64,000 bases of DNA from Bradyrhizobium sp. AUGA SZCCT0176 (GCF_018130145.1 NZ_JAFCMB010000007.1:124001-188000); one strand, 5' to 3'; shown: positions 24,238 through 33,373, counted from the first letter of the stretch. Notes: generated by a model from the sequence alone, not told the origin. Numbers and translations are program-made.

Positions 24238-25143
24238 ATGCGACTGCCAGCGATCATGGTTGCAGCTATTCTGATGACCGTCTCTGCAAATGCGAGCGAG
24301 CTGACCGGGACGCTGCAGAAGATCAAGGAGACCAACCGGGTCGTGCTCGGCATCCAGGAAGCCTCGGTGCCGTTCAGCTATCTGGACGGCGACCAGAAGG
24401 TGATTGGATACGCCGTCGATATCTGCATGAAAATCGTGGACGCGGTGAAGCAGGAGCTCAAGCTTTCCAGCCTGAAAGTCGAGACAAGCCCGGTGACGTC
24501 GTCCAATCGCATTCCGCTGATGATGAATGGAACGGTTGATCTGGTCTGCTCGTCCACCACCAACAATGCGGAGCGCCAGCGCCAGGTGGCGTTCACAAAC
24601 TCGCATTTCCTGTCGGCGACACGCTTTGCGGCGAGGAAGGCCGACAACATCACCACGATCGACGCGCTGAAAGGCAAGCCTGTCGTCGCGATCTCAGGCT
24701 CGACCAATATGGTGCAGCTCACCCAGGCCAGTACCACACGAAATCTCGGTGTTGCGGTGCTGGCCGCCAAGGACCAGGCGGAGGCGTTTCTGATGCTGGA
24801 GACCGGCCGCGCCGCCGCCTACGTCCTCGATGACGTGCAGCTCGCCGTCGCGATCGCGCGATCAAAGGACCCGTCGGCCTACATCATCAGCGAGGAGGCA
24901 TTTTCGAAGGCCGAACCCTACGGGATCATGCTGCGCAAGGATGATGCACCGTTCAAGACCGTGGCGGATCGCGCGACCGCGAACCTGTACCGCAGCCCCG
25001 AGATCGAGGTGATCTACAAGAAGTGGTTCGAATCACCGGTGCCGCCGAGCGGCCTCAATTTTCGCAATCCGATGCCGGTGGTTTTGCGCAACGCATTCGC
25101 AAATCCGTCTGACAGCGCGGACCCGGCAAGCTACGAGCGTTGA
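24238..25143 (+). CDS. amino-acid ABC transporter substrate-binding protein (GltI-like), orphan
   Basis: A 301-residue periplasmic binding protein of the polar amino-acid family (SBP_bac_3). A signal peptide covers about 1-20 (cleavage near ANA-SE). The body has the usual opening (VVLGIQEASVPFSYLDGDQKVIGYAVDIC) and the conserved NNAERQRQVAFTNSHF segment found in glutamate/aspartate-binding proteins. No permease or ATPase gene is adjacent, so it must share a transporter encoded elsewhere or act as a sensor subunit. The ATG at 24238 with GGAG eight bases upstream is preferred over a start 123 bases earlier, which would spoil the signal peptide. Confidence 0.88.
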   Translation: MRLPAIMVAAILMTVSANASELTGTLQKIKETNRVVLGIQEASVPFSYLDGDQKVIGYAVDICMKIVDAVKQELKLSSLKVETSPVTSSNRIPLMMNGTVDLVCSSTTNNAERQRQVAFTNSHFLSATRFAARKADNITTIDALKGKPVVAISGSTNMVQLTQASTTRNLGVAVLAAKDQAEAFLMLETGRAAAYVLDDVQLAVAIARSKDPSAYIISEEAFSKAEPYGIMLRKDDAPFKTVADRATANLYRSPEIEVIYKKWFESPVPPSGLNFRNPMPVVLRNAFANPSDSADPASYER

Positions 25144-25210
25144 CGGCGGCCGGGAAGAAGCGCCGTGGATTGCGGTCCCGTGAAGGTCCGCCTACGCACA
25201 GCGCCACACT

Positions 25211-26116
25211 CTAGACCTCGATCGGTTTGGCGCGTAGCGCTTCCTCAAATGCGCTGACGATGGCCTTGATCAGACGTCCGCTGATCCTGTCCTTCTGCCA
25301 CAGCGCAGTCATCTCTACGGGTGACGGCTCCCAATCCGGCAGGACGGGAACGAGTGCGCCGGTTGCCATGGCATCCTCGATCAGGAATTTCGGCAGATTG
25401 GCGATGCCGAGACCGGCGCGGGCAGCGTCGACGAGAATGGTCTGGCGGTTTGCGGCAAAGCCGATCGCGGGACGTATGATGGCGCGCATCCCCTGAGCAT
25501 CTTTCAGATCCCATTCGATGAGATCGCGGCGGATCGCGAGCGCCGGCAGCATTTCCAGATCTTGTGGCGTGCAGAGATCGGGATGTGCAGCGAGGAAGGC
25601 GGGGCTTGCGACCAAGGCGCGCGGCAAATCGGCGATTCTACGGAACATCAATTCGGAGTCTGCCACCGGCCCCATGCGAACCACGAGATCGTAGCCTTCC
25701 TCGATCAGCGAGACCCTGCGATCCGTGAGCGTCATCTCGATGGTAACGTCGGGATATCTGGTCTTGAAGCCGATCAGTGCGGGGCCAAGAACCGCGGTCG
25801 CCATATCAGGGGGAAGCGACAAGCGAACGGTGCCCGACAGCGCGACGCGCTCGTCCTGAACCTCGGCGACAGCCTGCTCAGCCAGCATGAACGCAGACCG
25901 GCCGCGCTCGAACAGCTGCTGCCCCTGTTCGGTGAGTATCACGCCCTTCTTGGTCCGGCGCGCAAGCCTGACATTCAGGGTCTCTTCCAGCGCCGACAGC
26001 CGGCGCGAGAGCGTGGCCTTCGGGATGCCCGTCGCGCGTTCAGCTGAGGCGAAGCCGCCAGCTTGCACGATGCGGATGAACAGCGCGAGGCCGTCAAAAT
26101 CACCGAAGGTTTTCAT
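25211..26116 (-). CDS. LysR family transcriptional regulator
   Basis: A 301-residue LysR regulator with the HTH at about 5-64 (FASAERATGIPKATLSRRLSALE) and an effector domain typical of the CrgA/DmlR-like branch (DLVVRMG segment). It is divergent from the isochorismatase - cupin - pirin - efflux operon starting at 26227 and is the probable regulator of that operon. The inducer is unknown; regulators of this type often respond to small aromatic or electrophilic compounds. Confidence 0.9.
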   Translation of the reverse strand: MKTFGDFDGLALFIRIVQAGGFASAERATGIPKATLSRRLSALEETLNVRLARRTKKGVILTEQGQQLFERGRSAFMLAEQAVAEVQDERVALSGTVRLSLPPDMATAVLGPALIGFKTRYPDVTIEMTLTDRRVSLIEEGYDLVVRMGPVADSELMFRRIADLPRALVASPAFLAAHPDLCTPQDLEMLPALAIRRDLIEWDLKDAQGMRAIIRPAIGFAANRQTILVDAARAGLGIANLPKFLIEDAMATGALVPVLPDWEPSPVEMTALWQKDRISGRLIKAIVSAFEEALRAKPIEV

Positions 26117-26124
26117 GTTTCATT

Positions 26125-26175
26125 TTTGGAACATAAGGTAGCAAACATCAAGTCTCCTCAGCAATTCGTTCCAAA
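26125..26175. promoter_or_regulatory. candidate regulator binding region between LysR gene and efflux operon
   Basis: Inverted repeat TTTGGAAC (26125-26132) and GTTCCAAA (26168-26175), with 35 bases between arms, in the 110-base divergent region. A small hairpin GCGAGC-AATTAG-GCTCGC follows at 26188-26205, 21 bases before the isochorismatase-like start codon. The repeats are seen directly; LysR binding is an inference from location. Confidence 0.45.
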
Positions 26176-26226
26176 TGTAGCCTCCATGCGAGCAATTAGG
26201 CTCGCAACGGGCACCGGAGACTGGTT

Positions 26227-26820
26227 ATGACCACGACATTCACCCCGAAGAACTCGGCGCTTCTGCTGATCGACCACCAGGTCGGCACCATGCAGCTCAT
26301 CAAGAATATCGACGTCGCGCGGGCCAAGCGCATGTCGCTCGTGCTGGCCAAAGCCGCCAAAATCCTTGGCATCCCGACCGTGCTGACCTCCAGCCAGGAG
26401 GATCGTTTACAGGGGCCGCTGCTGCCGGAACTGAAGGACATTCTGCCGGACGCCTTCGAGAAGCGCGTCAAGCGCGAAGGCGTCGTCAACGCCTGGACCG
26501 ACGCCAACTTCAAGGCGGCTGTGGAAGCAACGGGGCGGAAGAACCTGATCATGGCCGGCGTGACCACCGACGTCTGCCTCGTCTTCCCCGCCATCGATGC
26601 GGTGACCGAAGGCTACAACGTGCAGGCCGTGATGGACGCTTCGGGATCGCCGTTCGAATTGTCCGAGGACATGTCGCGCCGCCGCATGCAAGACGCCGGC
26701 GTCGTCCTGACCGCCACCAACACCATGCTCGCGGAACTGGCCCAGAACTGGGGCACGCCCCACGGTCAACAGCTGATCCAGTTGCTGTTCACCGAGGTGC
26801 TTCCGCCGATCCAGTCGTAA
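26227..26820 (+). CDS. isochorismatase family cysteine hydrolase
   Basis: A 197-residue cysteine hydrolase of the isochorismatase/nicotinamidase superfamily. The likely triad is Asp16 (LLIDHQ), a Lys in the KRVKREG region (about 79-84) and Cys117, after the cis-peptide motif GVTTDVC. It resembles the YcaC-like group of unknown substrate. It is the first gene of a five-gene operon that also has a cupin, a pirin and a two-protein efflux pump, so it may degrade or detoxify a compound that the pump also handles. Confidence 0.88.
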   Translation: MTTTFTPKNSALLLIDHQVGTMQLIKNIDVARAKRMSLVLAKAAKILGIPTVLTSSQEDRLQGPLLPELKDILPDAFEKRVKREGVVNAWTDANFKAAVEATGRKNLIMAGVTTDVCLVFPAIDAVTEGYNVQAVMDASGSPFELSEDMSRRRMQDAGVVLTATNTMLAELAQNWGTPHGQQLIQLLFTEVLPPIQS

Positions 26821-26892
26821 CCGGTGACGAGACGTGTTTGTCAAAGAACGCGCGTCTCGATCCCACCACAGATCAAGAAGGCTGAACGGAAC

Positions 26893-27357
26893 ATGACCCA
26901 AAAACAGACGCCGATCGTCCATGCGCCCGCAGCAGGTGAGGCCAACAGCGCTTTCGGATTCAAGCGCTATTTTCGCATCACACCCGAAGATACCGGCGGC
27001 GCGTTCTGCGTGTTCGAGGAGGAAATCGAAGAAGGGGCAGGCCCTCCTTTGCACATCCACCATGTCGAGCACGAGATGTTCACGGTGCTGTCCGGGTCGG
27101 TGAAGTTTCACTGCGACGGGACGGAAGCCGTGGCTGAGGCGGGAACGACCGCGTTGATCCCGCCCGGCGCGTGCCACGCCTTCAAGGGCATCGGCCCCGG
27201 CACTTCCCGCGTGCTCGTCATGCTGTCCCCGGGAAAAGGCGAAGGCTTCTTCCGCGAGGTCGAGAAAGAAGGGCTGTCATCGAAGGACGGAATGGACCGG
27301 GTGAACGAGATCGCTGCGAAATACAGCGTCGAATTCGTCGGCCCGCCCCTCGACTGA
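26893..27357 (+). CDS. cupin domain protein
   Basis: A 154-residue single-domain cupin. Motif 1 reads PPLHIHHVEHEMFTVLSG (two His, Glu, then Gly) and motif 2 reads ALIPPGACHAFKG, so the usual 3-His/1-Glu metal site appears complete. Cupins of this kind include quercetin 2,3-dioxygenase-like and regulatory proteins. It is the second gene of the operon and the next gene is a pirin, also a cupin-fold protein. The start at 26893 is the first ATG that gives a normal N-terminus. Confidence 0.8.
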   Translation: MTQKQTPIVHAPAAGEANSAFGFKRYFRITPEDTGGAFCVFEEEIEEGAGPPLHIHHVEHEMFTVLSGSVKFHCDGTEAVAEAGTTALIPPGACHAFKGIGPGTSRVLVMLSPGKGEGFFREVEKEGLSSKDGMDRVNEIAAKYSVEFVGPPLD

Positions 27358-27490
27358 CCACCACCGGCGCCCGGCCATCCAGTCGTAACCACCGTTGAGG
27401 TCGCACGAAATCAGGACGGCTCATTCGACATGATCCCGGCTCAAACAACGCCGGGACTCCTGTCCACGAGTCTCAGCATGGAGTTGCCGA

Positions 27491-28225
27491 ATGTTGAAAA
27501 TTCTACGCGCAGAGCGCAGCCGCGGCTTCGAGCACGGATCGTTCAAGATCCGGCGCGTGCGGCCTGGCCTTGTCCTCGGATCGAACGCCGATCCGGCCTT
27601 CGGGCCGCTCGCGGTCCTCGATCACGCCAATCTTGGCGTCGACACCGTGGTGCGCTTCCACGAGCACGTCAACGACGAGATCCTGAGCTACATGAGGCGC
27701 GGCACCATGGTGCATGAGGACTCGTCGGGCAACCGCGTGGCGCTATCGCCGGACAGGCTGATGATGATGAACGCGGGCCGGAGCTTCTGGCATGAGGAAT
27801 CCGCGCCTTCAGACCCCATCGAAATGCTTCAGATCTTCATCCGCCCCCGCGAGGCGGATCTGCCCGGCGAAGTTCAGTTCCACGACCGCGACGACACTCT
27901 TGCCGACGGCAGCTGGCATCTCATCGCCGCGCCGGAGGCAAGCGACGCGCCGCTCAAGGTCCGCCAGCAGGTCACGGTCTATGACGCGCACCTGCCGGCC
28001 GGCCGCGAGATCGAGATCCCCCGGGCCGATGGCATGGATCAGCTGCTGTATGTCTTCGACGGAGAGATCAATGCCGGCACCGCACATCTTTTGAAGGGAG
28101 ATGCACTCGCCGACGACGAGACCCCGCTTCCGGCCATCAAGGCCATTCGTCCCTCCACCCTGGTTGCCTTTCTCGTGGATCGCCATGCGCCCGCCACGCG
28201 AGCCGGCACCATCAGCGGCGGATGA
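27491..28225 (+). CDS. pirin family protein (YhhW-like bicupin)
   Basis: A 244-residue bicupin of the pirin family. The first cupin carries the metal-site pattern HEH (His57, His59) with Glu63 and a later His75 (RRGTMVHED), as in YhhW and human pirin. The FWHEESAP segment is also typical. Some pirins show quercetinase activity, while others modulate enzymes. It starts 133 bases after the cupin gene and 12 bases before the HlyD gene. In a plant-associated bacterium a flavonoid or related aromatic substrate is a reasonable guess, not shown by sequence. Confidence 0.85.
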   Translation: MLKILRAERSRGFEHGSFKIRRVRPGLVLGSNADPAFGPLAVLDHANLGVDTVVRFHEHVNDEILSYMRRGTMVHEDSSGNRVALSPDRLMMMNAGRSFWHEESAPSDPIEMLQIFIRPREADLPGEVQFHDRDDTLADGSWHLIAAPEASDAPLKVRQQVTVYDAHLPAGREIEIPRADGMDQLLYVFDGEINAGTAHLLKGDALADDETPLPAIKAIRPSTLVAFLVDRHAPATRAGTISGG

Positions 28226-28237
28226 TCGGCGCAAAAA

Positions 28238-29410
28238 ATGTCTACGCCCCTGCCCCAGCTTCCCGCACAGTCCGCCGAGGTGCAGCCGCCGCCCTCCGAG
28301 CACACGTCGCATCCGAAAGCGGAACAGACAAAGGCGCCCACCTCGTGGGGCGCGCTCGGACGATTTGGCATCCCGCTGTTCGCGCTTGCGATGGTTCTGG
28401 GCTTTGTCACCATCGCGATCACGCGATGGGACCGGTGGACCGGCCAGGCCGCGGTTCAGGAAACCGACAACGCATACGTTCGAACGGAGATGACGCGCCT
28501 CGCGAGCAGGGTCGCAGGCATGGTGCGCACGGTCGCGGTCAGAGACTTCCAGCGTGTCAAGGCGGGCGACCTGCTGGCGGAAATCGATCCCGCTGATTAT
28601 GCCGTCCAGGTCGCACAGGCCGAGGCCGCCGTTGCCGCAGCCAGAACGGCGCATGACAACCTCAATAACCAGATCGCGCTGCAGCGCGCCACGATTTCCC
28701 AGGCCGAATCGCAACAGGCATCTGCGGTGGCGCACGAAATTCAGGCACGCCAGGAACGCGAGCGGCAAGAGAAGCTCGCACAGTCAGGCTTCAGCACGCA
28801 GCAAAAAATCGAAACGGTCATAGCCGAGCACGTCAAGGCCCAGAATGACCTGCGGGCGAGCGAAGCTGCCGTGGACGCGCAGCGACGACAGCTCGACGTG
28901 CTGACCGGCACAAAGGCGCAACGCGCGTCTGACCTGCAGGCCGCCGAGGCCGCTCTCGCGGCAGCGCAGCTGCGCCTCGGCTATACAAGGATCACCGCGC
29001 CATTCGATGGCGTCGTCGGCGAACGCCAGGTGCAGCAGGGCGACTATGTGAACGTCGGCAGCCTGCTGATCGCGGTTACGGCGCTCCCCAAACTCCATGT
29101 GATCGCCAATTACAAGGAAACCCAATTGACGCGGGTGACCGAGGGACAGGCCGTCGACATCGCCGTCGATACGTTCCCCGGCGAGTTGCTGCGCGGGTAT
29201 GTCGAGCGCCTCTCTCCCGCGAGCGGCTCGCAGTTCGCGCTGCTGCCTCCCGACAATGCGACGGGCAATTTCACCAAAGTGGTCCAGCGGATTCCCGTGC
29301 GGATCGGCTTTGCACCGGACCAGAAGCTGCTTGAACGCCTGCGCTCGGGCATGTCGGTCACGACGCGTATCCATACCGAAGCGCCCCGAAATCAGCGGGC
29401 ACAGCCGTGA
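28238..29410 (+). CDS. HlyD/EmrA-type efflux adaptor protein
   Basis: A 390-residue membrane-fusion protein. A Pro-rich cytoplasmic N-terminus is followed by one transmembrane helix (about 43-62) and the EmrA signature TDNAYVR (76-82). A lipoyl half-motif, a long coiled coil (about 125-225) and the second half (RITAPFDGVVGERQVQQGDYV) then precede a beta-barrel domain. It links the inner-membrane exporter encoded next to an outer-membrane channel, which is not encoded here. Its stop overlaps the exporter's GTG start by four bases (GTGA), which indicates translational coupling. Confidence 0.92.
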   Translation: MSTPLPQLPAQSAEVQPPPSEHTSHPKAEQTKAPTSWGALGRFGIPLFALAMVLGFVTIAITRWDRWTGQAAVQETDNAYVRTEMTRLASRVAGMVRTVAVRDFQRVKAGDLLAEIDPADYAVQVAQAEAAVAAARTAHDNLNNQIALQRATISQAESQQASAVAHEIQARQERERQEKLAQSGFSTQQKIETVIAEHVKAQNDLRASEAAVDAQRRQLDVLTGTKAQRASDLQAAEAALAAAQLRLGYTRITAPFDGVVGERQVQQGDYVNVGSLLIAVTALPKLHVIANYKETQLTRVTEGQAVDIAVDTFPGELLRGYVERLSPASGSQFALLPPDNATGNFTKVVQRIPVRIGFAPDQKLLERLRSGMSVTTRIHTEAPRNQRAQP

Positions 29411-31014
29411 GCGATTCCGCGGAGACAGCCGATACCGGCCCCGCCGACAAGCCTGCTTCGCAGTACCGCCCACTCTTCGCGGTGGCCGCCGTCCTGTTGG
29501 GCCCGTTCATCGTCAGCTTTCACAGCCGCTTCTTCGCGATCGGGCTCGCCGACATCAAAGGCGCGCTGAGCCTGAGCTTCGACGAGGGCGCCTGGCTCAG
29601 CACGGCCGGAACCGCGTCACAGATCATGATCGCGCCGGCCGTCGCCTGGCTCGCATCCACGGTCGGCATCCGACGGCTGTTCGTTGCCCCGACGCTGCTC
29701 TACACCATCGTCTCGCTCGCCATCCCCTTCGTGCGCTCGTACGATCTGCTGCTTGCGCTGCACATCGTTCACGGGCTGTGTCTCGGCGTCTTCGTGCCGG
29801 CCACCATGATGGTGATACTGCGCAGCCTGCCACCCCGATGGTGGCTGCCAGCCATGGCGCTCTATGCGTTTCGCCTGGCATTCACGGCAAATGCCGGGAT
29901 CTCGCTGGTTGACGTGTATGTTCAGGCCCTCGGCTGGCAATGGGTCTATTGGGGCGACGCGCTGCTCGCTCCCCTGATGGCCCTGTGCGCCTGTCTGGGC
30001 GCCCGTTCCGAGCCGATCAATTACGATCTGCTGCGCCGGGCGGACTGGGGCGGCATGCTGCTGTTCGGCGCAGGACTTACTTTGCTGTTCGCAGGACTCG
30101 ATCAGGGAAATCGGCTCGGCTGGCTCTCCTCCGGCACGGTCCTCGCCCTTCTGTGCGGCGGCGCGGCGCTGATCGCGGCATTCCTGGTGAACGAGGCCGT
30201 CGTGCCGGAGCCTTGGGCCCAAGCGAGCGTGATCTTTTCGCGCAACATCGGACTGATGCTGCTCGCTGCTCTTTGCTTCATCGTGACCAGCCTGTCCAAC
30301 GTCGCGCTGATACCCAACTTCCTCACGACCGTTCGGCAGTTGAGGCCCGAACAAATCGGCCCGCTGCTGCTGAATTACGTCGCACTGCCGCTCGTGCTGC
30401 TGGTTCCGATTGCCGTCGTCCTGCTGCGACGGATCGACGCCCGGTTCGTGCTGGTCCTCGGTCTCTCGGCATTTGCAGCCGCAGGCTTGCTCGGCACAAA
30501 GCTGACCAGCGACTGGGATCCCGCCGCCTTCGTGCCCGTCGCACTTTTTCAGTCTGCCGGTTACGGCCTGACGTTCCTTGCGATCATGGTGTACGCCTTC
30601 GCCAATGCCGATCCGGCTCGCGCGACGGCGTTCTCGGCCTATATCCAGGTCTTGCGCCTCGGCGGCGCGGAAATCGGCGTTGCGCTGATCACGACCTGGC
30701 TGCGTGTCCGCGAACAGACGTACTCAAACCTGCTCGGTCAACACGTCGTCGCCGGTGACGCCGGTGTAACGCAGACCCTCTCTCGGATCACCGCGCCGTT
30801 CCTCAGCCATGGATCGGATATCGCAACAGCTCGGGGGCTCAGCACCCTGGCTGCTTTGGTCCGGCGCGAAGCCAATGTTCTCGCCTACATCGACGGGTTC
30901 TGGCTGACGTTCTGGGCTGCGCTTCTGGGGCTCATGCTGGTCGCATTGATGACGTCACCGCCGGAAGGCCCGTTCACACCGAAAACGCGGCATGCACCGG
31001 AGCGCGTACGGTGA
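29407..31014 (+). CDS. MFS drug-efflux transporter, DHA2 (EmrB/QacA) family
   Basis: A 535-residue inner-membrane transporter with about 14 hydrophobic segments, the layout of the DHA2 family. Typical segments are FIVSFHSRFFAIGLADIKG in helix 1, the motif-A-like loop after helix 2 (ASTVGIRRLF) and motif C-like Gly/Pro in helix 5. It pairs with the upstream HlyD protein as an EmrAB-type tripartite pump that expels hydrophobic or aromatic compounds by proton exchange. The start is GTG, overlapping the previous stop. It is the last gene of the LysR-controlled operon. Confidence 0.92.
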   Translation: MSDSAETADTGPADKPASQYRPLFAVAAVLLGPFIVSFHSRFFAIGLADIKGALSLSFDEGAWLSTAGTASQIMIAPAVAWLASTVGIRRLFVAPTLLYTIVSLAIPFVRSYDLLLALHIVHGLCLGVFVPATMMVILRSLPPRWWLPAMALYAFRLAFTANAGISLVDVYVQALGWQWVYWGDALLAPLMALCACLGARSEPINYDLLRRADWGGMLLFGAGLTLLFAGLDQGNRLGWLSSGTVLALLCGGAALIAAFLVNEAVVPEPWAQASVIFSRNIGLMLLAALCFIVTSLSNVALIPNFLTTVRQLRPEQIGPLLLNYVALPLVLLVPIAVVLLRRIDARFVLVLGLSAFAAAGLLGTKLTSDWDPAAFVPVALFQSAGYGLTFLAIMVYAFANADPARATAFSAYIQVLRLGGAEIGVALITTWLRVREQTYSNLLGQHVVAGDAGVTQTLSRITAPFLSHGSDIATARGLSTLAALVRREANVLAYIDGFWLTFWAALLGLMLVALMTSPPEGPFTPKTRHAPERVR

Positions 31015-31052
31015 GATATGCCCGTCTTTATCTGGATTGTTGGATTCTGAAC

Positions 31053-31129
31053 TGGCGATCCCGGCATGACTCGAACATGCGACCTACGGTTTAGGAAACC
31101 GTCGCTCTATCCGGCTGAGCTACGGGACC
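31053..31129 (-). tRNA. tRNA-Arg (anticodon CCT)
   Basis: A 77-base tRNA gene on the minus strand. The acceptor stem GGTCCCG pairs with CGGGATC (one G-U pair), followed by discriminator G and an encoded CCA. The D arm is GCTCAGCCGGATAGAGC. The anticodon stem ACGGT/ACCGT has loop TTCCTAA, so the anticodon is CCT, reading AGG arginine codons. The T arm is GCATG-TTCGAGT-CATGC. Confidence 0.97.
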
Positions 31130-31249
31130 GCGAACCCACCGAATAGGCAGGCTTCGCGATTCCATACCAGAGCGGAAGCCTGATCGCCAGCCTGCGATTG
31201 CGCCGTGATCTGGAACGCGCAACCGCAGGATTTCTGGTGATTCTGCCAC

Positions 31250-31288
31250 CTGGAGCCCCGTTCCGAGGGAGTCGAAACGGGGCTCCAG
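31250..31288. repeat. strong hairpin, possible terminator
   Basis: Arms CTGGAGCCCCGTT (31250-31262) and AACGGGGCTCCAG (31276-31288), 13 perfect base pairs with a 13-base loop, followed on the plus strand by ATTCTTGTTTTG. It lies beyond the tRNA and near the 3' end of the haem peroxidase gene. It may terminate read-through from the left. Confidence 0.5.
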
Positions 31289-31297
31289 ATTCTTGTT

Positions 31298-31346
31298 TTG
31301 ACGCGTTTTCTTGACGCGAACCGGACGCCACTTCGCTGGAAAACGC
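31298..31346 (-). repeat. dispersed repeat family D, copy 1
   Basis: Minus-strand copy of a GC-rich element whose ends are AGCGTTTTC and GAAAACGCGTCA with a core GTTCGCGT. It ends two bases from the stop codon of the peroxidase gene. Other copies lie at 50161-50211 and 55427-55500. Confidence 0.6.
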
Positions 31347-31347
31347 T

Positions 31348-32916
31348 CTACACCGTCGAAATCCCGTCGATCGGGCTGACATCGCCGACGAACCGCAGCA
31401 AGTCGGCCATGGTGAAATCACCCGGTGTCTTGGAGGGCAGCGTCGGTTTCCAGTTCTTGCCCTTGAGCCAGAGATACGACTGGCGGTCGCCATGCACGAG
31501 GCCGACGAAGACTTCCGAAATAATCGTGGCGCCCACCGGGCCGAGTTTTTCGCCGCCGCCGCGTTGCTCGGCCTCTTTGAGGATGTAGTACCAGAGCGGG
31601 GTGTGCTCGTGCAGGCCATGCTTCTTCGCCACCGCGCCGTCGGTGCCCTTGGCGATCTCGGCCGAAGTCAGCGGGTTTTTGATCCGCATCGCCTTGGCGA
31701 CATCCTGTCCCGACGGCAATCCGAGCAGCACGCCGCGCTTCAAATTGCGGAACGGCAGGCTGCGGGTGGCGACGGGGCCGCCGCCCGGGAGCGTATGCAA
31801 TTGCGGCACCACGAACGGATCGAGCTTGCGCGAGGGATTGAGCCTGACGTCAGCCGGATTGGTGGCCAGCACTTCAAAGTAACGCCGCCAGTCGATGATC
31901 CAGTTGCTGGAAAGCAATGGAATCGGCAGCGGAGGCACGACAGGATTCGGCGCGAGATCGCCGACAATGCCGCCGGACAAACCGGTGAACTTGAACAGCA
32001 GGTCGAGCGAGGCCGGGATTAGTCCGCCGGGACCGGGCGTGAAGATGCGATTGTGGCTATAGACCTCGCGCACCATGCTGTGGCCGAGCCGGTACGCGGC
32101 CCCGGAAAACTCGACGGGCATGTAGGGCGTCTTCTTGAAGCGATAGAAGCGGCGGCCCTGTTCGAGGATTTTCGCAACGATCCCCTTTTCGGTGATGCGC
32201 TCGACGAAATCGTGCAGCACCATCCACTGATAGTGCCAGGTCACGATCTGGCGGGCCTGCACGAATATCTCGTCGGCGGGCGTGCCCGCCGCAGCCAGCT
32301 GATCGCACACCTTGTTGTGGAATTTCAGCATCGCCAGATGCGTCTGCGCGACCACGAGGTTTTCGTCGTTGCGATGATCGCCGATCAGCGCGAAGCCTTC
32401 GGGACTGCGCGGCAGATCGTTGCGAGGGGTGATGGTTACATTGCCGGCCGGCACGCTGATGGTCTTGCCTATCAACAGTTTCGGACCAGGACCCTTGCCA
32501 TCGGGATCGCCAGGATTGCGCGCGTAAAGATGCCGGCTGCCATCCGGACCGAGGCCATAGACGTTGTCCAGATCGAGCGCGGGCGTACGGAAATTCTCGA
32601 CCGCGTTGGGATCGGCTTCCTTTTCACCGAACGACGTCAGATCCAGCGTGATGTCGTGGTCGACGAACTGCCCGAGATAGGTGAAGCCGGCCGGCACCTT
32701 GGTGTTGTTCCCGGCGGGATCGCCGGGGTTCGGGTCTTTCATCGCGTCGGCGAGTTCCTGCAGCGGCGTGTCATCGACCGCCAGCGGATCGAGGTTCGGA
32801 AACATCCGACCGAACATGCCGGGATCGTCGTGCCCGGAAAGCGTATCGAGAAATTGTCGGGTCGGATGACGGCCAGCTTTGCCATGGCCGGGCTGGACAT
32901 TCACTTCTGTTGCCAT
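31348..32916 (-). CDS. animal-type haem peroxidase family protein
   Basis: A 522-residue member of the peroxidase-cyclooxygenase superfamily (An_peroxidase). The distal motif GQFVDHDIT contains Asp86 and His87. A later AYRLGHSMVREVYSHNRIF segment contains the expected proximal His, and RNDENLVVAQTHLAMLKFHNKV is the family's most conserved helix. No signal peptide is evident, so the protein is either cytoplasmic or leaves by another route. Bacterial members may oxidise halides, thiocyanate or phenolics; the substrate is unknown. The second in-frame ATG (32916) is chosen because GGAGAA lies seven bases before it. Confidence 0.88.
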   Translation of the reverse strand: MATEVNVQPGHGKAGRHPTRQFLDTLSGHDDPGMFGRMFPNLDPLAVDDTPLQELADAMKDPNPGDPAGNNTKVPAGFTYLGQFVDHDITLDLTSFGEKEADPNAVENFRTPALDLDNVYGLGPDGSRHLYARNPGDPDGKGPGPKLLIGKTISVPAGNVTITPRNDLPRSPEGFALIGDHRNDENLVVAQTHLAMLKFHNKVCDQLAAAGTPADEIFVQARQIVTWHYQWMVLHDFVERITEKGIVAKILEQGRRFYRFKKTPYMPVEFSGAAYRLGHSMVREVYSHNRIFTPGPGGLIPASLDLLFKFTGLSGGIVGDLAPNPVVPPLPIPLLSSNWIIDWRRYFEVLATNPADVRLNPSRKLDPFVVPQLHTLPGGGPVATRSLPFRNLKRGVLLGLPSGQDVAKAMRIKNPLTSAEIAKGTDGAVAKKHGLHEHTPLWYYILKEAEQRGGGEKLGPVGATIISEVFVGLVHGDRQSYLWLKGKNWKPTLPSKTPGDFTMADLLRFVGDVSPIDGISTV

Positions 32917-33103
32917 CGCTTTCTCCAATCAGGAAATACTATGAGGAGAGGGGCGCCAGTTGAGTCGTCTTAGTTCCTTAAAATGCAATTCGAAATTTTC
33001 GGATTGCCCCTCCGGGTGAGTGACAACAGCTATAAACCTATAGATTGCGTCAGATTGTTGCGTGGTTCACACTTCGCCGCGAAGTTGACTGCGTCAATAG
33101 CGC

Positions 33104-33373
33104 TCAGGCGAGATCGAACTCCTTGCGGATTTCGGCGTCGGTGTAGAAGCAGATGCCGCCGTCGAGATCGTGGACCAGCCACTCTCCCAGATAGACGATC
33201 TGCGCGCCGCTCCGCCGCTCATGCCGAAGCTCGAGCTGTCCGTCGTCGCTGCGGTGAAGCGAGCAGCTCGATTGTACCCAGCTCGGCCATTCGTAAAGCG
33301 GCTGCCCGGTGAACTGCCAGGCGATCAGGGCCGTATTGCTGGGACGGGGCTTCAACGTGAGTGTGCTGTTCAC
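33104..33373 (-). CDS. small protein of unknown function (89 aa)
   Basis: An 89-residue soluble protein rich in Trp, His and charged residues (for example WQFTGQPLYEWPSWV and GAQIVYLGEWLVHDLDGGICFYTDAEI). The family is unknown to me; the end looks like a mixed alpha/beta fold. A GTG start at 33373 is chosen because GGAG lies six bases before it; earlier starts in the frame have no ribosome binding site. It stands alone between the haem peroxidase and the Bug-type gene. Confidence 0.6.
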   Translation of the reverse strand: MNSTLTLKPRPSNTALIAWQFTGQPLYEWPSWVQSSCSLHRSDDGQLELRHERRSGAQIVYLGEWLVHDLDGGICFYTDAEIRKEFDLA

